NCBI RefSeq assembly: GCF_004193175.1
Contig: NZ_SAUH01000001.1
Span: 744,001 to 808,000 of the forward strand
Length of the DNA: 64,000 bases
Direction of reading: 5' to 3'
Source of the DNA: Streptomyces sp. RFCAC02
GTDB taxonomy: Bacteria; Actinomycetota; Actinomycetes; Streptomycetales; Streptomycetaceae
Of this stretch, positions 7,812-16,094 are shown one piece after another. Made by a program: the position numbers and the translations under genes. The notes under the pieces are model-generated. The model worked only from the letters and a program-made list of their open reading frames with translations, ran no database searches and was not told where the DNA came from. Numbering within the stretch: position 1 is the first letter of the stretch; the number at the start of each line of letters is the position of its first letter.

Positions 7812-9046
7812 AGATCCGCTACCTGCTGCTGCACGCCTACGGAATGGGCGGCACGATCCGCACCGTCTTCACCCAGGCCAACGCCCTCGCCGCCGCGGGC
7901 CACGACGTGCGCGTCGTGAGCGCCGTACGGCGCGCGGACCGCCCGTACTTCCCCCTCGACCCGCGCGTACGGCTCACCGCGCTCGCCGACCTGCGGCCCG
8001 GCACGGAACCGCCGGCGCGCCGCCGGGGCCTCGCGGGGCGACTGCGCGCCCGGCACGAGACGTGGCTCGCCGGCCGGCCGCCCCGCCACGTGCCGGAGGG
8101 CGAGAGCGGCCGCGCCGCGATCAGCCGGGCGCTGGAGCGCACCCTCATCGCCTACCTCGGGCAGCTCACGGACGGGGTGCTCGTCACGACCCGCCCCTCG
8201 CTGAACCTCCTGTCCGCCCGCTTCGCCACCCGCGGCGTGGTGCGCGTCGCCCAGGAGCACATGAACCTGCACGTCCACCAGCCCGACGTGCGCGCCGCGA
8301 TCGCCCGCTGGTACCCGCGTGTGGAGGCGATCGGCGTCCTCACGCGGCAGGACGAGGACGACTACCGCGAGGCCGCCCCGGGCGCGCGCGTCGTGCGCAT
8401 TCCCAACGCGGTGCATTCTCTGCGGCAGAAACCGTCCTCCTGCGCACAGCACGTCGTCGTGGCGGCCGGGAGACTGCGGCCGCAGAAGGGATTCGACCTC
8501 CTGATCCCGGCCTTCGGGCGGCTCGTCGACGAATTCCCGGACTGGCAGCTCCGCATTTACGGCACGGGCGACCGGAAACGCCAACTGCGCCGCCTCGTCG
8601 AGGAACACCATCTGTACAACCACGTGCTTCTCATGGGCCGCAGCGACCGGCTCGACGACGAACTCGCGAAAGCGTCCGTCTATGTGCTGAGTTCCCGGGC
8701 CGAAGGTCTTCCGATGGTGATGCTGGAGGCCATGTCGCACGGCCTTCCCGTGGTCAGCTTCGACTGCCCGACCGGTCCTGGCGAGGTGCTGACGCACGGC
8801 CGGGACGGGCTGCTCGTGCCGACCGGGGACACCGAGGGGCTCACGGACGCGCTGCGCCGCCTCATGGCGGACGAGGCGCTGCGGGCGCGGATGGGCGACG
8901 CGGCGCTGGCCACCGTGCGCGAGTACGCGCCCGAGGTCGTCGGGCGGCGCTGGGCCGACCTGTTCACGGAGCTGCTCGCCGGCGCGCGGGCGGCGGAACC
9001 GGCGCCGCCGGTGATCGGCCGGACGGGTCCCGCGTACGGCCGGTGA
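7808..9046 (+). CDS. GT4-type (GT-B fold) glycosyltransferase
   Basis: 412 aa. The N-terminus has the GT-B acceptor-domain pattern MKIRYLLLHAYGMGGTIRTVF. The C-terminal half is a typical Glycos_transf_1 domain: VVAAGRLRPQKGFDLLIPAF, WQLRIYGTGDRKRQL, then VYVLSSRAEGLPMVMLEAM with the nucleotide-sugar-binding E-x7-E, and GLPVVSFDCPTGPGEVL. It probably transfers a sugar to a polymer or small molecule using a nucleotide-sugar donor. It is the third gene of the overlapping operon starting at 6436 (ATGA overlap at 7808-7811). Confidence 0.93.
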   Translation: MKIRYLLLHAYGMGGTIRTVFTQANALAAAGHDVRVVSAVRRADRPYFPLDPRVRLTALADLRPGTEPPARRRGLAGRLRARHETWLAGRPPRHVPEGESGRAAISRALERTLIAYLGQLTDGVLVTTRPSLNLLSARFATRGVVRVAQEHMNLHVHQPDVRAAIARWYPRVEAIGVLTRQDEDDYREAAPGARVVRIPNAVHSLRQKPSSCAQHVVVAAGRLRPQKGFDLLIPAFGRLVDEFPDWQLRIYGTGDRKRQLRRLVEEHHLYNHVLLMGRSDRLDDELAKASVYVLSSRAEGLPMVMLEAMSHGLPVVSFDCPTGPGEVLTHGRDGLLVPTGDTEGLTDALRRLMADEALRARMGDAALATVREYAPEVVGRRWADLFTELLAGARAAEPAPPVIGRTGPAYGR

Positions 9047-9157
9047 GGTGATCCGGCGCGGCGGGCGCGCACGGGGCCGCGGCCGGGCCGCGCGGGCCGG
9101 GCAGGCTGGTCGCTGCCCGCCGGTGCGGGACCGGTCGGGGGCAGGAGGCGATACGGC

Positions 9158-9520
9158 ATGTGGGCTTTCGGGACGATCAGCAACCACGCGCGGTTCCCCC
9201 TCGTCGTCCAGTTCCCGGTGGCGGCCGGGACGCGGGTGCGCGGGGACGGGCTCGGGACGGGCGGCGGGCTCGCGCGGCTCGCGGTCGGCACGCTCGGGGT
9301 CGTGCACCTGGTGGACGGTCGCGGCGTGCTGGAGATCCAGGCGGGGACGGCGCAGGAGACCTGGGCGTACCCGGCGGACGGGCGGCTCGTGGTGGATGTG
9401 ACGGTGCACGCGGACGGGTCGTTCACGCTGTCCGGCGGCGGGCGGGAGCTGTCGGGGGCGTTCCGGCCGCCCGTCGAGCCCGGTCAGGAGGACCAGGAGG
9501 GCGGACACGCCCTGCTGTGA
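9158..9520 (+). CDS. Small hypothetical protein
   Basis: 120 aa from an ATG with a good Shine-Dalgarno (AGGAGG) about 9 bp upstream. The sequence is rich in Gly and Val, with alternating hydrophobic strands (FPLVVQFPVAAG, LGVVHLVDGRGVLEIQ, RLVVDVTVHADGSFTLSGG), suggesting an all-beta fold. It has no signal peptide or catalytic motif. It lies about 110 bp after the glycosyltransferase and may be transcribed with it. I do not recognise the family. Confidence 0.7.
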   Translation: MWAFGTISNHARFPLVVQFPVAAGTRVRGDGLGTGGGLARLAVGTLGVVHLVDGRGVLEIQAGTAQETWAYPADGRLVVDVTVHADGSFTLSGGGRELSGAFRPPVEPGQEDQEGGHALL

Positions 9521-9650
9521 CGGGCGCGGCCGACCGGACTGATCCGACATCAAGCGGCGGCGCGCGTACGGTGGATGCCCTTTCGTACCGGTTGTGCGGC
9601 GTGGACCCGGGTAACCGTAGTTCCACGCGACGGAAGATCGGAGAAAGGGT

Positions 9651-10004
9651 ATGACCACCAACGGAACGAGTGAACGGGTCTTCGACGAGGTGCAGATCGG
9701 CAAGGGCATCCGGCCGGTCGCGCAGCACGGATACGTCACCGTCGACGACGGCGTCCTGAACCTGCTGGGGTCCGACCGCCACCTGATCGAGAGCGCGCCC
9801 GTGGAGCGGGTCAAGGCGAGCAAGGCCCGCTTCTCCGGCGGGATGACGCTCGCGATGCGGGTCAACGGCTCCCGCTACAACGTCTCCCCGAAGTACGGCG
9901 ACCGCGCCGGCAAGCTCGTGCGGCCGGGGCGTCCCGAGGCGGTGGAGCAGGCAGCGGAGGAGCTGCTCGAACTCATCGAGGCCGGTGGCGGCCGGGTGGA
10001 CTGA
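9651..10004 (+). CDS. Small hypothetical protein, possibly PH-like
   Basis: 117 aa, ATG preceded by GAGAAAGGG. The predicted layout is beta strands (YVTVDDGVLNLLGS, LIESAPVERVKASKARFSGGMTLAMRV, SRYNVSPKYG) ending in an amphipathic helix (EAVEQAAEELLELIEAG). That strand-then-helix order resembles bacterial pleckstrin-homology-like domains, but this is a shape argument only. Soluble and probably cytoplasmic. It stands alone, convergent with the ABC transporter genes. Confidence 0.75.
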   Translation: MTTNGTSERVFDEVQIGKGIRPVAQHGYVTVDDGVLNLLGSDRHLIESAPVERVKASKARFSGGMTLAMRVNGSRYNVSPKYGDRAGKLVRPGRPEAVEQAAEELLELIEAGGGRVD

Positions 10005-10046
10005 CGGCCGGCCGGGCCGTCCCGCGCGGCGCCGGGGGCGGCGCGC

Positions 10047-10916
10047 TCACGACACGATGTCCTTGGTGCGGAAGCTCCGGAACGCGAGGGCGAACAGCAC
10101 CAGCGCGTACGCGACCGACACGGCGGCGCCCCGCGTCATGGCGCCCCACTCCGGCTGTGACCCGAAGGCGTCGGTCCACGCGAACTGCCAGTGGGCGGGC
10201 AGGAACTCCCGCCACTCCCCCAGCGCCGTGACGGCGTCGAGGATGGACCCCACGATGGTGAGGCCCAGCGCACCGCCGACCGCGCCGAGCGGCGCGTCGG
10301 TCACGGTCGAGAGCCAGAAGGCCAGTCCGGCGGTCACCAGTTGCGAGACGAACACGTACGCGACGGTGACGGCCAGGCGGCCGATGGCCTCGCCGGGCGG
10401 CAGGCCGCCGCCGGTGGGCAGGTCGAGAGGACCCCAGCCGTACGCGGCGGTCCCGACGGCGAGGGCGGACAACGGCAGCAGGACCATGGCGGCGAGGCTG
10501 AACAGCAGCGCCACCCACAGCTTGACCAGCAGGAGCCGGGACCGGGGCACGGGCGCGGCGAGCAGGTAACGCAGCGACGACCACCCCGCCTCAGCGGCGA
10601 CGGTGTCCCCGCAGAACAGGGCGACGGGCACGACGAGCAGGAATCCCGCGGACAGGAACACGCAGGTCGCGGCGAAGTTGAGGCCGGAGACGGTGCCGGT
10701 GTCGACCAGCGAGGTCGCGCCGGTGTCGTCCGGGCCGCCGCCCACGGCGAACGCGACGGCCACGACAGCGGGCAGCAGCACCAGCAGGGCGCCGATGACG
10801 AGGGTGCGGCGGCGCCGGAGCTGCCGCACGGCCTCGACCCGTACCGGCAGGGTCCGCCGGGGCACGTACCCCGGGGCGGCGTCCGGCACGGACGTGGCGG
10901 CGGGCGGGGGCGTCAC
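10047..10916 (-). CDS. ABC transporter permease (ABC-2 type)
   Basis: 289 aa from a GTG start that overlaps the stop of the upstream ATPase gene (GTGA). About six hydrophobic segments are visible, the first near residues 38-60 (TLVIGALLVLLPAVVAVAFAV). Motifs usual for ABC-2 export permeases include CGDTVAAEAGWSSLRYLLAAPVPRSRLLLVK after the second segment and a C-terminal SFRTKDIVS. It should form the membrane part of an exporter powered by the fused ATPase encoded just upstream. The substrate is unknown. Confidence 0.9.
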   Translation of the reverse strand: MTPPPAATSVPDAAPGYVPRRTLPVRVEAVRQLRRRRTLVIGALLVLLPAVVAVAFAVGGGPDDTGATSLVDTGTVSGLNFAATCVFLSAGFLLVVPVALFCGDTVAAEAGWSSLRYLLAAPVPRSRLLLVKLWVALLFSLAAMVLLPLSALAVGTAAYGWGPLDLPTGGGLPPGEAIGRLAVTVAYVFVSQLVTAGLAFWLSTVTDAPLGAVGGALGLTIVGSILDAVTALGEWREFLPAHWQFAWTDAFGSQPEWGAMTRGAAVSVAYALVLFALAFRSFRTKDIVS

Positions 10917-13612
10917 CCGGCACCTCCGATCAGTGTGAGGAACGCGTCCTCCAGGCGGCGGTACGGCCCCGCGCTGCGGACGGGGACGCCGAGCCCGACC
11001 AGTTTCGCGACGAGGCCGGCGGCGGACAGGCCGTCGAGGGTGACGACGAGCCCCTCGTCCACCGGCTCGGCGGCGGCGACACCGGGCAGCTCCCGCACCC
11101 GCGCGGTCAGCTCCCCGGTGACGGGCTCGTCCGTGCCGATGAGGAGGGTGTCGCCCGAGCCCGCGATCTCGCCGGCCGGCCCGGCCTGCACGAGCCGTCC
11201 GCCGTCCATGACGACCAGGTGCGTGCAGGTCTGCTCGACCTCGGCGAGGAGGTGGCTGGAGACGATGACGGTGCGGCCGCCGGCGGCGTACCGGGTCATC
11301 ACCTCGCGCATGGCGCGGATCTGGGGCGGGTCGAGGCCGTTCGTCGGCTCGTCGAGGATGAGGAGGTCCGGCAGGCCCAGCATGGCCTGCGCGATGGCCA
11401 GCCGCTGACGCATCCCCTGCGAGTAGGTGCGGACGGGGCGCTCCAGCGCGCCGCCGAGCCCCGCGATCTCCAGGGCCTCCGCCAGGTGGGCGTCGGCGGC
11501 CGGGCGGCCCGTGGCGCGCCAGTACAGCTCCAGGTTGGCGCGGCCGGTGAGGTGCGGCAGGAAGCCGGCTCCCTCGACGAACGCGCCGACCCGTGAGAGG
11601 ACGGGCGCGCCGGGGCGCACCGCCTGCCCGAAGATCCGGATCTCCCCGGCGTCGGGGGTGATGAGGCCCATGAGCATGCGCAGCGTGGTGGTCTTGCCCG
11701 CGCCGTTCGGGCCGAGGAGGCCGAGGATCTGGCCGCGGGCGACCTCGAACGACACGTCGTGCACGGCGTACCGGTCGGCGGAGCCCGCGTACCGCTTGGT
11801 GAGGCCGGTGATGCGCAGCGGTGTGCCGGCGAGGAGCGGGTCGGGCGCGGGCGCGGCGGTGGGGCGGCGGCCGGTGAGCAGCAGCGCGGCGGCGAGCGCG
11901 GCGCCGGCGAGGGGGAGGCCCCAGGTCCACGCTGGGAGGCCGGTGCCGGTGGTGGTGACGGCCGATGCGGTGGGGACGGTGAGGCCGTCGCCGGCGAGGG
12001 CGACCGTGTGGGTGGCGGGTTCGGCGGGCGACGCGTACCCCATGTCCGTGGTGGCGATGACGAGGCGCATGCGGTGGCCGGCCTCGAAGGGGTGGTCGAT
12101 GGCGGGGAGAGTGATCTCGGCGGTGCGGCCGGTGTCGGTGCCGTCGAGGCGGACGGGGGCGACGAGCTGGGCCGGCAGGGATTCGGCGCCGCCGTCGGGC
12201 GCCACGTCGTAGACCTTGGCGAACAGGACGGCGGACGGCGCGTCGGAGGTGACGCGGACGCGGACCGTGGGGGCGCCGGTGACGCGGACGGCCTCGGTGA
12301 GCGGCTCGGAGTCGAACTTGGCGTACTGGCCGGGGAAGTCGAGGGTGATGCCGAGGCCAGGTGCGGCGAGGCGGCCGAGCGCGCCGGTGAGGCCGGGGAC
12401 GGCGGAGACGGCGGGCGGTGCGCCGCCGGGCGGGGTGGCGATGGTGCGGGCGTCGCCGGTGAGGGGGATCGTCACGCTGTCGGTGCCGGCGAGCCCGGGG
12501 TAGGTGTCGGCGGACGCGCTGCGCAGGAGCGTGTCCCCGTTGGTGGAGTCGAAGCCGGTGACGCGGGTGACGCGGAACGCGGGGCCGGTGTCGGCCCCGG
12601 GGTCGTCGCGCAGGTAGCGGTCGAACCAGTCGGTGACGCGGCCCTCGGTGCGGTCGGCCTCGGAGACGCCGCCGTCGTGTCCGGCCCACACCCAGTCCAC
12701 GGCGACGGGCGCGCCGTTGGCAGCGATGGCGTCGGCCATGGCGTCCGCCTGGTCGAGCGGGAAGAGGGAGTCGTGCTGGCCCTGGGTGATGAGTGTGGGG
12801 ACGTCGATGCGGTCGGCGACGGCGGCGGGGCTCCGGGCGGTGAGGAGGTCGGTGGCCTCCCGGTCGGGAGCGCCGGCGGTGGCGACGCGTTCGTAGAGGG
12901 CGCACAGCTCGTCGGTGAAGCGGCCGCAGCCGGGGTCGGTGCCGGAGTCGCCGGCGGTGTCGGGGTCGGTGGTGGTGTCGGTGGTCCCGGTGGTGAAGAG
13001 GATGCCGGCCCACAGACGTTTGAAGACGCCGCCGGGGAAGAGGGCGTCGGCGAGGTCCCAGTACGTGACGCGGGGGGCGATGGCGTCGACGCGGTCGTCG
13101 TGGCCGGCGGCGAGGAGGGCGACGGCGCCGCCGTAGGAGGAGCCGGTGATGCCGACGCGCGGGTCGCCCTCGCCGTCGAGCCCGACCTCGGGCCGGCCGG
13201 CGAGCCAGTCGATGAGGTGACGGACGTCGGCGACCTCGGCGTCCGGGTCGTTCAGGCCGATGCGGCCGGTGGAGTCGCCGAAGCCGCGGGCGGACCAGGT
13301 GAGCACGGCGTAGCCGGCGCGGGCGAGGTCCTCGGCCTCCTCCCGCACGTCGTCCTTGCTGCCGCCGAGGCCGTGGCCGATGAGGACGGCGGGCCGGCGG
13401 GCGCCGTCGTCCCCCGCGGTGAAGAAGGAGGTGTCGATACGGACGGTGCGGTCGCTGCCCGGGCTCTCCGGCAGCTCCATGACCCGGTCGGCCCGGTGCA
13501 CGGCGGGTGCGTCCCCGCTGCGGACGGCCCAGGTGGCGGCGCCCGCGAGGACCAGCAGCGCGCCGACGGCCGCGAGGAGCCGTACGCGCCGCCGGGGGCG
13601 TGGGAGTCGCAT
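10913..13612 (-). CDS. S15/CocE-type alpha/beta hydrolase fused to an ABC ATPase
   Basis: 899 aa. In order: a signal or anchor segment (RLLAAVGALLVLAGAATWAV, about 11-30); an alpha/beta hydrolase of the X-Pro dipeptidyl-peptidase/CocE class with nucleophile motif GSSYGG (Ser about 159), a His in VWAGHDGG, and a jelly-roll lid domain (FDSEPLTEAVRVTGAPTVRV); a second membrane segment (TWGLPLAGAALAAALLL, about 565-585); then a complete ABC ATPase from about residue 600 with Walker A GPNGAGKTT, signature YSQGMRQRL, Walker B LLILDEPTNGLDP and switch His SSHLL. The hydrolase would face outside and the ATPase inside. It is coupled to the permease gene by GTGA. The start at 13612 precedes the basic signal region. 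Confidence 0.9.
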   Translation of the reverse strand: MRLPRPRRRVRLLAAVGALLVLAGAATWAVRSGDAPAVHRADRVMELPESPGSDRTVRIDTSFFTAGDDGARRPAVLIGHGLGGSKDDVREEAEDLARAGYAVLTWSARGFGDSTGRIGLNDPDAEVADVRHLIDWLAGRPEVGLDGEGDPRVGITGSSYGGAVALLAAGHDDRVDAIAPRVTYWDLADALFPGGVFKRLWAGILFTTGTTDTTTDPDTAGDSGTDPGCGRFTDELCALYERVATAGAPDREATDLLTARSPAAVADRIDVPTLITQGQHDSLFPLDQADAMADAIAANGAPVAVDWVWAGHDGGVSEADRTEGRVTDWFDRYLRDDPGADTGPAFRVTRVTGFDSTNGDTLLRSASADTYPGLAGTDSVTIPLTGDARTIATPPGGAPPAVSAVPGLTGALGRLAAPGLGITLDFPGQYAKFDSEPLTEAVRVTGAPTVRVRVTSDAPSAVLFAKVYDVAPDGGAESLPAQLVAPVRLDGTDTGRTAEITLPAIDHPFEAGHRMRLVIATTDMGYASPAEPATHTVALAGDGLTVPTASAVTTTGTGLPAWTWGLPLAGAALAAALLLTGRRPTAAPAPDPLLAGTPLRITGLTKRYAGSADRYAVHDVSFEVARGQILGLLGPNGAGKTTTLRMLMGLITPDAGEIRIFGQAVRPGAPVLSRVGAFVEGAGFLPHLTGRANLELYWRATGRPAADAHLAEALEIAGLGGALERPVRTYSQGMRQRLAIAQAMLGLPDLLILDEPTNGLDPPQIRAMREVMTRYAAGGRTVIVSSHLLAEVEQTCTHLVVMDGGRLVQAGPAGEIAGSGDTLLIGTDEPVTGELTARVRELPGVAAAEPVDEGLVVTLDGLSAAGLVAKLVGLGVPVRSAGPYRRLEDAFLTLIGGAG

Positions 13613-13793
13613 GGGCGGACCGTCCTTCCTGGGCGGTGACCGGGGTCCCACCGTATCGAAGGGGTACGACGCGCCCGGCCGGCGGACCGTCAGGGGGGCG
13701 CGGCGCGACGGGGATCCGGCGGCGTCGCGCGGCAGAATCGGGGCGTTCCGGGACGAGCGGGTCGTCCCGGCGGGCGGTGGAGAGGAGCCGGTC

Positions 13794-14030
13794 GTGGGCG
13801 GTGCGGGCGACGAGGTGCGGGTCGAGGACCTGCCGGGCGTGGGCAAGCGGTACGACATCGAGCTGGCCGGTCCGCAGCGGCGGATCGCCGTGGTGGTCAG
13901 GAACGGGGGCACGCGGGACCTGTACGTCTTCGCGTCGGCGGAGGCCGAGCCGACGGCCGTCGTGGAGCTGTCGGAGGAGCAGGCGCGCAAGGTGGCGGCG
14001 GTGCTCTCGGCGACGTTCTTCGAAGCGTGA
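13794..14030 (+). CDS. KhtT-like cation:proton antiporter regulatory domain, stand-alone
   Basis: 78 aa from a GTG with AGAGGAG about 7 bp upstream. The sequence VRVEDLPGVGKRYDIELA...RRIAVVVRNGGTRDLYVF...ELSEEQARKVAAVLS matches the N-terminal domain of cation:proton antiporter regulatory subunits (LPGIG.RYD..). Full-length relatives of about 160 aa also carry a C-terminal nucleotide-binding TrkA-C domain, which is absent here. No antiporter gene is adjacent, so the partner is unknown. It may be a truncated paralogue or a natural single-domain regulator. Confidence 0.72.
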   Translation: MGGAGDEVRVEDLPGVGKRYDIELAGPQRRIAVVVRNGGTRDLYVFASAEAEPTAVVELSEEQARKVAAVLSATFFEA

Positions 14031-14086
14031 CCGGGCGGCGCGGACCGTAGCCGAGTGGCGCCGGTTATTCAACACCCGCGTTCACG

Positions 14087-14116
14087 TTGACTAAAGCTTT
14101 CCCCAATTCGTTTACG
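14087..14116 (+). promoter_or_regulatory. Possible promoter of the DHA2 exporter gene
   Basis: TTGACT at 14087-14092 is a good -35-like hexamer, and an 18-nt spacer leads to TTTACG at 14111-14116 as a weak -10 element, about 57 bp before the GTG start at 14173. The stretch 14085-14145 is also clearly more AT-rich than its surroundings. No clear operator palindrome is visible. Confidence 0.35.
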
Positions 14117-14172
14117 TGTAGTAAGCACCTTGTCGTATCGTCGGAGCCGGGATTGCTACCGATTGGGAGAAA

Positions 14173-15735
14173 GTGACCACGCACAGTAAGGATGCCACCA
14201 CGCCGGCCGACATAGCCCGTACGCCTCCGAGCGGTGCGGTGGCGATGACGCACTCGGAGATCATGCGGGCACTGTCCGGGCTGCTGCTCGGCATGTTCAC
14301 CGCCATCCTCTCCTCGACGATCGTCACCAACGCGCTGCCGCAGATCGTGAGCGACCTGGGTGGCAGCCAGTCCGCCTACACTTGGGTCGTCACCGCCACG
14401 CTGCTGTCGATGACCGCGTCGATGCCGATCTGGGGCAAGCTCGCTGACCTGTACAGCAAGAAGACGCTGATCCAGATCTCGCTGATCATCTACGTGGCCG
14501 GATCGATCGTCGCCGGTCTCTCGCAGAACTCCGGCATGCTCATCGCGGTCCGGGTCGTGCAGGGTCTCGGCGTCGGCGGGCTGACGGGGCTGTCGCAGAT
14601 CATCCTCGCCGCGATGATTCCGCCCCGCGAGCGCGGCCGGTACAGCGGCTACCTCGGCGCCACGTTCGCCGTCGCGACGGTCAGCGGCCCGCTGATCGGC
14701 GGTGTGCTCACGGACACGCCCGGTCTCGGATGGCGCTGGTGCTTCTACATCGGCGTGCCGTTCGCCGTCCTCGCCCTCATCGTGCTGCACCGCACGCTGC
14801 GGCTCCCCACGGTCCGCCGCGAGGTCCGGATCGACTGGGCGGGCGCGCTGCTGATCACCGCCGCCGTCTCGCTGCTGCTGATCTGGGTCACGCTGGCCGG
14901 TGACCAGTACGCGTGGGCGTCCGTGGAGACCGCGCTGATGGTCGGCGGGTCGATCGCGCTGGCCGTGCTGTTCCTCGTCGTGGAGAGCAGGGCGAGCGAC
15001 CCGATCATCCCGCTGCGGCTGTTCCGCGTCCGCACGATCACGCTGACGTCGGTCGCCTCGCTGTTCGTGGGTGTAGCGATGTTCAGCGGCACCGTGTTCT
15101 TCGGGCAGTTCTTCCAGCTCGCCCGTGACCAGAGCGCGACGATGTCCGGCGTGATGACGATCCCGATGATCGCCGGCCTGTTCGTCTCCTCCACCGTCTC
15201 CGGGCAGGTCATCACCCGCACCGGCCGGTGGAAGTACTGGCTCGTCACCGGCGGCGTGTTCCTGACCGCCGCCCTCGGCCTGCTCAGCTCGATCCGCTAC
15301 GACACCCCGTACTGGCACGTCGCGCTGTTCATGGCCCTGATGGGGCTCGGCGTCGGCATGATGATGCAGAACCTCGTCCTCGCCACGCAGAACCAGGTCG
15401 AGCCGAAGGACCTCGGCGTCGCCAGCTCCGTCGTCGCGTTCTTCCGCTCCTTCGGCGGCGCGATCGGCGTCTCGGCGCTCGGCGCGCTGCTGGCCAACCG
15501 TGTCACCTCCTACAGCGAGGACGGCCTGCGCACCCTGGGCATCAACCCGGCGCAGTCGGGCACCGGCGGCAGCATCCCCGACATGGACACGCTGCCCGGG
15601 CCGGTGCGCACCGTCCTGGAGAGCGCGTACGGGCACGGCGTGGCGGACATCTTCCTGTTCGCCGCCCCCGCGGCGCTCGTGGCGCTGCTGCTCACCCTGT
15701 TCGTGCGGGAAGTGGCGCTCCGCACGCACCACTGA
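14173..15735 (+). CDS. MFS multidrug exporter, DHA2 (14-TM) family
   Basis: 520 aa from a GTG start. About 14 hydrophobic segments are visible. Diagnostic motifs: first segment LLLGMFTAILSSTIVTNALPQI (DHA2 motif D1), loop 2-3 GKLADLYSKKTLIQISL (motif A), RVVQGLGVGGLTGLSQII (motif B) and GPLIGGVLTD (motif C). The length and motif set fit EmrB/QacA-type proton-driven drug exporters. It is a single gene with no adjacent TetR regulator, ended by a strong shared terminator. Confidence 0.93.
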   Translation: MTTHSKDATTPADIARTPPSGAVAMTHSEIMRALSGLLLGMFTAILSSTIVTNALPQIVSDLGGSQSAYTWVVTATLLSMTASMPIWGKLADLYSKKTLIQISLIIYVAGSIVAGLSQNSGMLIAVRVVQGLGVGGLTGLSQIILAAMIPPRERGRYSGYLGATFAVATVSGPLIGGVLTDTPGLGWRWCFYIGVPFAVLALIVLHRTLRLPTVRREVRIDWAGALLITAAVSLLLIWVTLAGDQYAWASVETALMVGGSIALAVLFLVVESRASDPIIPLRLFRVRTITLTSVASLFVGVAMFSGTVFFGQFFQLARDQSATMSGVMTIPMIAGLFVSSTVSGQVITRTGRWKYWLVTGGVFLTAALGLLSSIRYDTPYWHVALFMALMGLGVGMMMQNLVLATQNQVEPKDLGVASSVVAFFRSFGGAIGVSALGALLANRVTSYSEDGLRTLGINPAQSGTGGSIPDMDTLPGPVRTVLESAYGHGVADIFLFAAPAALVALLLTLFVREVALRTHH

Positions 15736-15753
15736 GCGGCGGGCGCGGACAGC

Positions 15754-15792
15754 GACGGACCCCCCGGCCTCCTTCGGGCCGGGGGGTCCGTC
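15754..15792. terminator. Bidirectional terminator between exporter and DUF397 genes
   Basis: A perfect 16-bp stem (GACGGACCCCCCGGCC at 15754-15769 with its complement at 15777-15792) and a 7-nt loop lie between the convergent genes ending at 15735 and 15829. There is no long T tract, which is common for streptomycete terminators. Confidence 0.85.
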
Positions 15793-15828
15793 ACGTCTCG
15801 TCCGCGGTGGCGCGGCGCCGTGCCCGCG

Positions 15829-16089
15829 TCAGGCGAGCAGGAAGTCCGCCTCGCCGCGCTTCGCGCCACGGATGAACGTCTCGATCTCGCGGAGGGTGTA
15901 GATCAGCGCCGGCCCGTCCGGATCGGTGGACTGGCGCAGGGCCACGCGCCCGTCGGCCAGCTTCATGGCCTCGACGCAGTTGCCGCCGTTGGGGCCGCTC
16001 CACGGCTTGTGCCAGCCCTCGCTGCCCAGCTCCCTCGCCGGCATGCCGTTGTATATGCCCACCGCCGAGCGGCGTTTCTCATGACCCAT
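15829..16089 (-). CDS. DUF397 domain-containing protein
   Basis: 86 aa. The DUF397 core is GWHKPWSGPNGGNCVEAMKL followed by VALRQSTDPDGPALIYTLREIETFI, corresponding to the family pattern W.KS.YS...GNCVEVA...V.VRDS.D..GP.L.F....W..F. It lies 5 bp downstream of the XRE/DUF5753 regulator on the same strand and is almost certainly co-transcribed. In streptomycetes such pairs act with RsbW-like ATPases in developmental and antibiotic regulation; here that ATPase gene lies just across the divergent promoter. Confidence 0.9.
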   Translation of the reverse strand: MGHEKRRSAVGIYNGMPARELGSEGWHKPWSGPNGGNCVEAMKLADGRVALRQSTDPDGPALIYTLREIETFIRGAKRGEADFLLA

Positions 16090-16094
16090 GGGTG

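Noticed and set aside
11759..13639. 626-codon plus-strand ORF opposite the hydrolase/ABC gene
   Set aside because: Composed almost only of Gly, Ala, Val, Asp, Glu and Arg, as expected for the antisense of a high-GC gene; the minus strand has complete catalytic and Walker motifs.
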